Under the pieces are notes generated by a model, which was not told where the DNA came from, made no database searches, and saw only the letters and a program-made list of their open reading frames with translations. This document shows positions 57,176 through 64,000 of a stretch of DNA of 64,000 nt, one piece after another. Source of the stretch: Micropterix aruncella (Eukaryota; Arthropoda; Insecta; Lepidoptera; Micropterigidae); NCBI GenBank assembly GCA_944548615.1, contig OX155964.1:13968587-14032586 (forward strand), in the 5' to 3' direction. Position numbers and translations under genes: made by a program. The number at the start of each line of letters is the position of its first letter. Within the stretch, counting starts at the first letter, position 1.

Positions 57176-58740
57176 ATTAAGTAAGTCGCAAAGGCCAGTT
57201 TCCTGGAAACCACACTAAGGAACTACTGGAAATTAGTATGCGATAAAAGCAACTATTAAACAGATGAAAAGCTTCGAAGAAGACACGATCGTTACCGAAC
57301 TCTTTAAGAAAAAGAGAAAGTAGTTCTCAGAATCAGACTGGTATTAGGAGAACAAAGGGACAGCAACACATCAACCCGTATTTTACTCCCTCAGCGAGAC
57401 ATATTTTATTTTGTTTCTCTATTCTAGGGGTTCTACTCCTTGTTCATCGAGGGGTATAACGGCGTCATTACTTGCTTCATTAAGCATATTTAATCATGCT
57501 ACACTGTATACCTATCTGTCATTTATTTTTCTGATCGATGTTGAAAATTCTAAAATGAGAATTTTGAGAGAAGTTCAATTCCGCCAATTTCCATGTTAAT
57601 TTTCGAGAAAAACTATTCCAACTGATCCACGAATTGTATCATTTCATTTAGAATGTCCACGATCTGAGTCATCTGGTTCATAACAGTAAATAATGGTTGA
57701 ATCGTCTGTTATTAGCTTATGTTTTAAAGTAGTTGTCGTCAGTCATATTATAGCGTTTTATTTAGAGATTACCTATTTATGAATTAACATGATTTCATGA
57801 TTACAGAGCGTTGCTTTGTTCGATAACTCTATTGTTTCATTGAAAGGCGTTTTGCTATCTACAAAAGTGATTACGAATATGTTGATTCATTACTCTTTTC
57901 ATTAGAAAATATCAAATTTTTATATTTAATTTTCTTAGTTTTTAATATGCGTGGAAACTCTATTGATTATCGGGATATTATTTTTTGTATGCTGGAACAT
58001 ATCAAGATAATACCTGGTTAGGTTGGATGGATCAAACTATTAGCAATAATTGCAGCAAAAATTAAAAAGATTCGATAAATTAAATGAAATCGTCCGAAAT
58101 TCTCGTATCTAGTTTGACGATCGTCCGCTTATTGTGAGCAAACATGTGGCACTTCGATTGAGTGCAAACACGCGTATACCCATCGTAATTCGTTTTAGTG
58201 GTTACTAATCAGGTCACTCACAAACGCTAGTCCGTTCACAATCATCGTAAATGATTTTTAATGACTCCGCCGATTTTGTGACCCTTATCAGTGGCCGAGC
58301 TCCTTTCTGATGCGTCATTTCGGGAAACTGTTACAAATAATGACACGGATAAGAAATCAATGATTTTTTTTCTCATAAATATTGACATTTTGAGTAAGTC
58401 GCATATTCGCAGCGGTGTTTACTTTCGGTAGCTGCGCTCCAGGAAAAATATTTATGTTTGAGTGATTATCTTAGCAGGAAAAGGAAACTGACAAGGATTC
58501 GTGTTATCTCATATTATATATTGCTATATTCAAGATTTGCTGAAATTATACACAATTTATTTTATTTAAAATTGTGCTGTCATTTTTTATACATTTGGGG
58601 ATCGTTCGTTATTTATTTTCGATAAGATTTATTATAATGTTCGGCTGTTATAAAGTTAGCATAGTGTTATTACAAGCTTCTATTTATCTTGCAATGTTTG
58701 CTAGTTTGTTTAGGTCAAATGTTGCAAGATAAATTAGAAC
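57176..58740. other. Unassigned; candidate regulatory cluster at 58100-58480
   Basis: 58100-58480 is single-copy and less AT-biased than its flanks. It holds CTTATCAG, GGATAAG and GATTATCTTA (GATA-like), TGATGCGTCA and TGACTC (bZIP-like) and TGTTTAC (forkhead-like). Such words also occur by chance, so this is only a suggestion. Confidence 0.25.
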
Positions 58741-58744
58741 CACT

Positions 58745-58900
58745 TCCTCTTATCCTATTTATTTATTTATTTATTAAAGAAAAGCACATTTTTATGGCAG
58801 TACATTGTAAGTTCAACATTATAGGCTTAAATGTAAATAATAGCAAATTAGAAAGCACCGCAGACCATTTTTTTTAAAAATCAACGCCGCCTAACTAGGC
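58745..58900 (-). mobile_element. Possible retroposon tail with (AAAT)n
   Basis: On the minus strand a block ends in TTCTTTAATAAATAAATAAA, resembling a LINE tail. Weak evidence. Confidence 0.3.
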
Positions 58901-59103
58901 CTAGGCCCGTACTAAGGCAAGCGTACCAAGTAGAGTGGTTTGTGCATACTTTAGAATACTTAATTAAAAAAATATGCTAGGTATCAAATAATATTAAAAG
59001 TTAACTAATAATAATAAACTATGCTAATATTAAAAACTAACTAATAATAATAACTATGAAGTTGACACTTTACTTGTTCGTTCAGTTTCAATGACTATGT
59101 ATT

Positions 59104-59520
59104 TTTATAGTGAGCGTGACCTGAGTCTACACCCAGGATCAACTCCAGAAGATACTAATATTCCACAATCAACATAATAGACACACAATTTTGTATACGC
59201 ATTTAATTATGATAGCCAGTTCTAAAGTTCACCATGACATGGCTACTGCACCCAGGGTTGGCTCCCGATGAGGGGACTCTTCAACGGTCAGCAGCACTTA
59301 AACGAAATTGTGTATATACTTTCAATTATGATAGCCCGTTCTAAGCTTCACCGCAATAGGGCTTCTGCACCAAGAGTTGGCTTCGAACTAAGAGACTCCT
59401 CAACGATCTACAGCACAAACACGAAATTCTGTATAGCATCCAATTTTGGTAGCCAGTTCTAAGTTCCAATATGACATGGCTGCTGCACCCAGGATTGGCT
59501 CTGGACAGAGCAGTTAATAT
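59104..59520. repeat. 119-bp tandem repeat, about 3.5 units
   Basis: CATGGCTACTGCACCCAGGG recurs with a period of 118-119 bp (alignable points near 59123, 59242, 59361 and 59479). Each unit also has an AATTGTGTATA-like and a GATAGCCAGTTCTAA-like block. Units differ by 15-25 percent by eye. The period is too short for a typical nucleosome repeat. Confidence 0.85.
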
Positions 59521-60295
59521 AAAAATGAGTTTTATATTAACTTATTTAAGACTCAGAGCACTGTCCCATTTCATATTTATTATACATTATTCTTAAATAT
59601 ATACCTTGGTCAGTCCATAGTATTTTCTATATTGTGTGTATATGTATCCTCATGACATTTAAAAAATAGCAACGCATTTATACAATATAAACTACTCTGA
59701 CAATATAAACTACTTATATACAAGAGTAAATTCATATTTTTATTTTTATTTCGTAATATTTTGCATTTGGATTTATGTTTTAGGTAATATCGACTGCTTT
59801 AATTATTTAATAATTACTTGTATTTTTAATGATTACTTTGATATTTTTCGTTTATTTTACTATAACAAATTCTAAGCCATTTTTATTTTAGCTTATTAAA
59901 CAATTAGATTAGAAAACATCTCTTTCAAAAAAATACAATAAAAAAATGCTATCATATGAAATTGGTGTCTTCCTTGAAAAATCCGCTGCCTAGGAGTACC
60001 TAACGCAGAATCGTTGTGTTCTAAGTAATGAATGAGATGCGTTCTGGTGTCTTGTAGCTTTCTATACCAAGTGAGATTCTAGTTTATCATTTAGTTTATC
60101 CTACTGGGTCACCTGCCACCATGATAATTCTATAATAAAGTGATGTCATCAAATTTACTTCTACTTTATTGACCCCATAGTATCATCATGCGATAATGTG
60201 GACATATTTTCTTTCAATTAAATATCAGCGTGATAAAAAGACAGCTGAAATTTCCATAAAATAACACAGTATCCTATTTTTATCTTAGAGGAGTC
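59521..60295. other. Nothing recognised
   Basis: AT-rich, no clear feature. Confidence 0.45.
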
Positions 60296-60302
60296 GGGCT
60301 TT

Positions 60303-60418
60303 TATAACATCACGTGGCAGTACTCCGGTGGTCACCCAACCAAGTACTGACAACGCCCGACACTGCTTAACTTCGGTGATCTGACAGGAGCCAGTGTTTC
60401 AACGCGGCTACGGACATT
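60303..60418 (-). rRNA. 5S rRNA-like sequence, probably a pseudogene
   Basis: On the minus strand the block contains the hallmark 5S runs in order. These are GTTGAAACAC, ATCACCGAAGTTAAGCA (complement of 60364-60380), GTCGGGCG, AGTACTTGG (complement of 60340-60348), GGGTGACC and CACGTGATGTT. The length (about 116) fits 5S (about 120). Substitutions in both terminal stem strands (the GCCAACG start and GTTGGCT end are not kept) and in helices suggest a single diverged copy, not a member of the functional array. It could also be the head of a 5S-derived SINE (SINE3 type), though no second copy is seen here. The internal Pol III A/C-box region is largely intact. No T-run terminator follows directly. 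Confidence 0.8.
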
Positions 60419-60659
60419 ACTATACGTTTTAATGTTTCATTTTCGCATTTGAGACGTCGTACGGACCTGAGTCTTCTAAAAAAATATTTTTTGATTGCTT
60501 GAGCTTTTTACAGCTCTATTACCAAACTGCTTTATATTTTGGCTATTCCATATGTTAGGGTGGAGTGGCAGAAGTACGTCATCGCCCCCCTCGTCATAAA
60601 TCACGATGATGTAATTGCAGCATAATTTCAAAGATATTCATACCATTACAGTTTTATCA

Positions 60660-61658
60660 TGAATGAATGAATGAATGAATGAATGAATGAATGAATGAAA
60701 ATCTCTTTATTGCACAATAAAATAAGGTACAATGGCGGACTTATTGCTACACTACAGCAATATCTTCCAGACAACCAACATGCTGGTGTGAAAAGAAGAG
60801 TAGGCAACAAATTATAGCCTAAAATTAAATTTGAAATTATAGCGTATAATATATATTGTGTGTGTATCTAAAGTAAAATGTAAATATATAAATAAATTTT
60901 TGAGTTTGACATATTATATGTATGTATATGTATATACATACATATTTTGATATATTAACAAATAAATAAATAAATAAGTAAATAAATAAACTGCCAAAAT
61001 AAGGTAAGGAAAGGGAGGGGATAACGGAACGGTTAGAATTTATGATTAATATTCATTGTGAAAGGAAGTGCTTTTTGAATGATTGCTTAAAGGTGAACAG
61101 CGAGCTAGCGCCTCGAATAGTTAAAGGAAGCTGATTCCACAGTCGAGCTGCATGTACGGAGAAGGAGTAGGAAAAAAAAGTGGTATTGTGTTTTGGGATA
61201 CGTAGGATATTATTCTGACTTGAACGAAGTGGGAGACCATGACTTCCTAATCCGGTAAAAGCCTCGTTGAGGTAGGAGGGTGATGTAGGGTTGTGTAGGA
61301 TATTATATAGAAGTGAAAGGATATGCAAATTTCTCCGGTCCCGTATACGAAGCCATTGCAATTTTGATCGGTACTCGGAAACATGGTCATACTTCCTCAG
61401 ATTGAATATGTACCTTATGCAAACGTTCTGTAGGCGCTCAAGTTTATCCAGTCTGTTTTCGGTGAGATCTAAATATGCGACATCGGCATAGTCTAGTAAC
61501 GGCAGAAGCAGACTTTGAATTATGGTTTGCTTAGTGCTTACAGGGAGGAATCTCTGCAACCTCCGAAGGCTATGAAAGCCATTATATATTCGCCTGCTTA
61601 CTTCGTTGACTTGTGCTTGCCAAGAAAATATCATGAGGCCACATCCGTGAACGTCCAT
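60660..61658 (-). pseudogene. 5'-truncated Jockey/CR1-like LINE with 3' tail
   Basis: Coding part 61658-61053 (minus): 201 codons open to a TGA, covering the thumb and C-terminal part of a LINE polymerase. Typical segments are QAQVNEVSRRIY, SLLLPLLDYADVAYLDLTE, LDKLERLQNVCIRYIFNLRK, RNLHILSLLYNILHNP and ARLWNQLPLTIR. The RT catalytic core and ORF1 are missing (5' truncation near 61640). The 3' UTR (61052-60700) includes a TA-rich patch, the hairpin ATTGCT-GTAGTGT-AGCAAT (60743-60761), AAGTCCGCCATTGTAC, GCAATAAAGAG and a (CATT)n tail (60661-60699). The reading frame has no internal stop, so insertion is relatively recent. Confidence 0.9.
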
Positions 61659-61659
61659 T

Positions 61660-62095
61660 TCCTTAATTGATTACATAAACAATAACATGTCTGTCTGTTG
61701 CTATATGTTTAATGGATTTTTCACATAGATGCGTTCGATGGCCAAACGTCCATTACGAAATTAACGAGAGTCCGGCGCTAATTACTTAATTTTTGTAATG
61801 CATTTAATGAGTCAGAAAATAATTGTGAACGAATACATAAAAAAATGTGTCAGTTACTATGAAGCCGTCATAATAATTTGAGGCTTTTAGTTTCAGACAG
61901 TTTGTGAATGCTGATATACGGGTACATACGATATACGAAAAGTAAGTCTGTGTCTTGGCGTTTTCGACATTTACATATTTTCGTAGCGATTTAGTTATTT
62001 GTCCAAAACTGTAACCAATCAAATCTATAGATTAAGGTAAGCTGGGTTATTTTGCATTTTTAGCAATGATCGATTAACTTTAAGAACTAATACAA
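61660..62095. other. Nothing recognised
   Basis: One 72-codon minus ORF without known family. Confidence 0.4.
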
Positions 62096-62398
62096 TTTTT
62101 ATTAAAACTAATTAATTTAGAAGCTTCAATTACTAATATGTAGGTACTCCACTCCAGGCATAGATAAATTCCATTATCTTTTTTATTAGGTTTTAATAAA
62201 TGGTAAAATGACATTTTCGCAAAAGGCGTAATTGTTTAAAACCGTCGTGGTTATTCAACATATTTTTTTATAAAAAGTAATTAATTTATAAGCTCAATTA
62301 TCAATATATTGTACAGGTATTGCAAATTTAATTATCGTTTTTAGGTTTCAAAGTGTATAATTCCATTTTTGCGAGAGGCGTCGTTGTTATTCAACATC
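62096..62398. repeat. Diverged tandem duplication
   Basis: Unit 1 (62096-62261) and unit 2 (62263-62398) share AGTAATTAATTTATAAGCT-like, ATAATTCCATT, CGAGAGGCGTCGTTG-like and GTTATTCAACAT blocks in the same order. Confidence 0.75.
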
Positions 62399-63705
62399 TG
62401 TACACAAACGAGTAAGGTTTTCCGAACTCAAAACATTAATTTCATGATTACATATTATATCATTTTAATAATTGGTATTATCTTTTGTTCACAGATGGAA
62501 ATTAAAACGACCGCTCAAATTCCGGTAAGATATTCCTTATAATACCTAATCATATACCAATTTCGTTTGTTTTGATATTAACCCAGTTCTTACTGTTTTT
62601 TTTTTAATATTGTATCACAGTAGTTTTTTAGTATTATCCTACTTTATGCAACCTTGATGCATAAAGTAAACATGGAAAAATACCAGAAAAATCTGACTTT
62701 TCAGGAAAGCTCGGAAAATGCGGATCGTTTTAACGATCAGTTGTAACGACAGGTAGTAAACCGCTCATATAACTACGACTTTATCGATGGTATCCTATTT
62801 TAAATTAAAGAAACACAGTTATTACTATGAAAAAGGCTTTATTATCTTTCTATCTATATCTATCTATATAATCTATATCTATCTAGGTCATTAATTTGAA
62901 AAAAACGTGCATAAAATAAATTTCAATCACAAGCTTATTTGTAAACACTTACCGTTTTGAAGACATAGTGAAAGTTAATTACGCTAATACGAATTAAAAT
63001 AGAAAAGCACTTCAATATTATGATAATAAGATAATATCTATGCACAGAAACACTGTCAATGCACCGAAACACTGTCAAGTCACTGTATCGATTGGTAAAC
63101 AATAAGCAAAACTTATCTGCTCGTTAATATTTTTTAATGGAGGGCATTCCCCATACTTTTTTTGATCTTTATAAAGATCGGTAGTTGTAAATGGGTTAAT
63201 GGATACCTAACTATTAAATTTCTGTGAATTCTTTATCAGGAATTCCTTTTTTTCCTTAATTTGGTGAAAAGATTAGAAGAATAGAAATAAGGGTTGGTAC
63301 AAAGAGAAAAAGTAATTTATATCGTTCGTATTGCGGGCTAACCGCCAATCCGGCTTATGCATATCTTTAAATAAATTACTCTGATTGGCCGTTAGTACGT
63401 TCTGATTCTGTGCTTGTATTTTTTGACCGAAAAGTTATAATTAATTCTTATAGTTCCATTTTTTTTTCGAATTAATCGTACATGTATTTTATGTCCATAA
63501 TAATTAAGTACATGGTGGGTTTCGATTGCGTTTCTTCGCGAACTAATATCGGAAAATAGTTCATGCGAATGGGGCGGAGCAATGCGTTAGAGCGGAATGT
63601 TAAATGAGCGATCGTATATTTTCCCGTACTAAAACTACCTGCCGTACATGATATAATCTGAATTACAATAATTTGAAAACATTTCGTCGGGTCTTATATT
63701 GTGCC
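62399..63705. other. Unassigned, with a (TATC)n microsatellite
   Basis: The microsatellite lies at about 62846-62887. The part at 63320-63640 is GC-richer and single-copy. It has two opposed CCAAT boxes (GCCAATCC near 63350 and GATTGGCC near 63383) and GGGGCGGAGC near 63572. A promoter is possible but unproven. Confidence 0.35.
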
Positions 63706-63709
63706 GCCT

Positions 63710-63990
63710 TACGTTTATTTGTTTGTTTGCTTGTTTCTACTCTTTAATGTGAAATTTCACAATGGGAGGGTTTATTGCCATTCAACAATCTCTTACATCT
63801 AACCCTACTATGAAATGTTTATATACCTGCCTATATGTGTGTGCATGTAATATGTGTGTAAGTGTGTGTCTTGTTATTGCATTTGATTAAAGAAAGAATT
63901 AAAATGCAATTCCTTTAATTTTATCCCAACGGAAAATGGTGTCTTAGCCGCGAACGCCTTACGTTCGATTGGTAGTGCTGGAGAAGTGAC
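63710..63990 (-). mobile_element. tRNA-derived SINE, copy 3 (decayed head)
   Basis: The 3' module and body match the other copies (ACTCTTTAATGTGAAATTTC, CCCTACTATGAAATG, GTGTGTCTTGTTATTGCATT, CCCAACGGAAAATGGTG). The tRNA-like head is scrambled (CGAACGCCTTACGTTCGATT), so it has lost a usable promoter. The palindrome is partly broken here (ATTGCCATTCAACAAT). Confidence 0.8.
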
Positions 63991-64000
63991 AGTCATTCAT

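Overview
The window looks like repeat-rich, non-coding nuclear DNA from an insect, most likely a moth or butterfly (inference). It is AT-rich, has short ORFs only, and is packed with decayed copies of eukaryotic transposable elements: RTE-like and Jockey/CR1-like LINEs, tRNA-headed SINEs, Tc1 and mariner transposases, a Gypsy-type integrase scrap, many fold-back MITEs and very long TA microsatellites. A 5S rRNA-like sequence fits an arthropod. I see no intact host protein-coding gene. The stretch could be intergenic DNA or the inside of a large intron.

Layout. 1-14 kb: an RTE-type reverse transcriptase fossil (2.2-2.9 kb), the first copy of a 600-700 bp retroposon called family A here (3.0-3.7 kb), low-copy repeat pairs and three fold-back or TA-flanked MITEs, then an RTE-like tail with (CA)n and a Gypsy integrase remnant (13.0-13.5 kb). 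14-30 kb: a tRNA-derived SINE, a LINE C-terminal fossil, family A copies at 20.1 and 25.3 kb, a 585-bp palindromic MITE, two nearby copies of a 300-bp palindromic MITE (26.5 and 27.4 kb), a Tc1 transposase fossil and family B copies. 30-45 kb: a mariner fossil, a 157-bp TA-flanked MITE, family A copies at 34.9 and 36.8 kb, LINE 3' ends, and TA microsatellites of about 260 and 800 bp. 45-64 kb: a LINE C-terminal fossil, a second mariner fossil, a diverged 0.7-kb tandem duplication, more SINE copies, a 119-bp tandem repeat, the 5S-like sequence, and a 5'-truncated LINE with its 3' tail.

Two themes connect the pieces. First, several SINE and LINE copies share one 3'-end module: a short hairpin whose stem sequence varies, a conserved GCCCGCC-like block, and AATAAAG before a short tandem tail. 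This is what is expected if the SINE uses the LINE's machinery. Second, family A has fixed ends, 11-16 bp target-site duplications that all begin with (T)TGT, no ORF, and at least two hairpins kept by wobble changes (one capped by a GNRA-type loop, one by UUCG). It therefore looks like a retroposon built on a structured RNA. A few small coding-like islands (31.7, 39.7, 43.4, 51.2 and 55.9 kb) remain unidentified.
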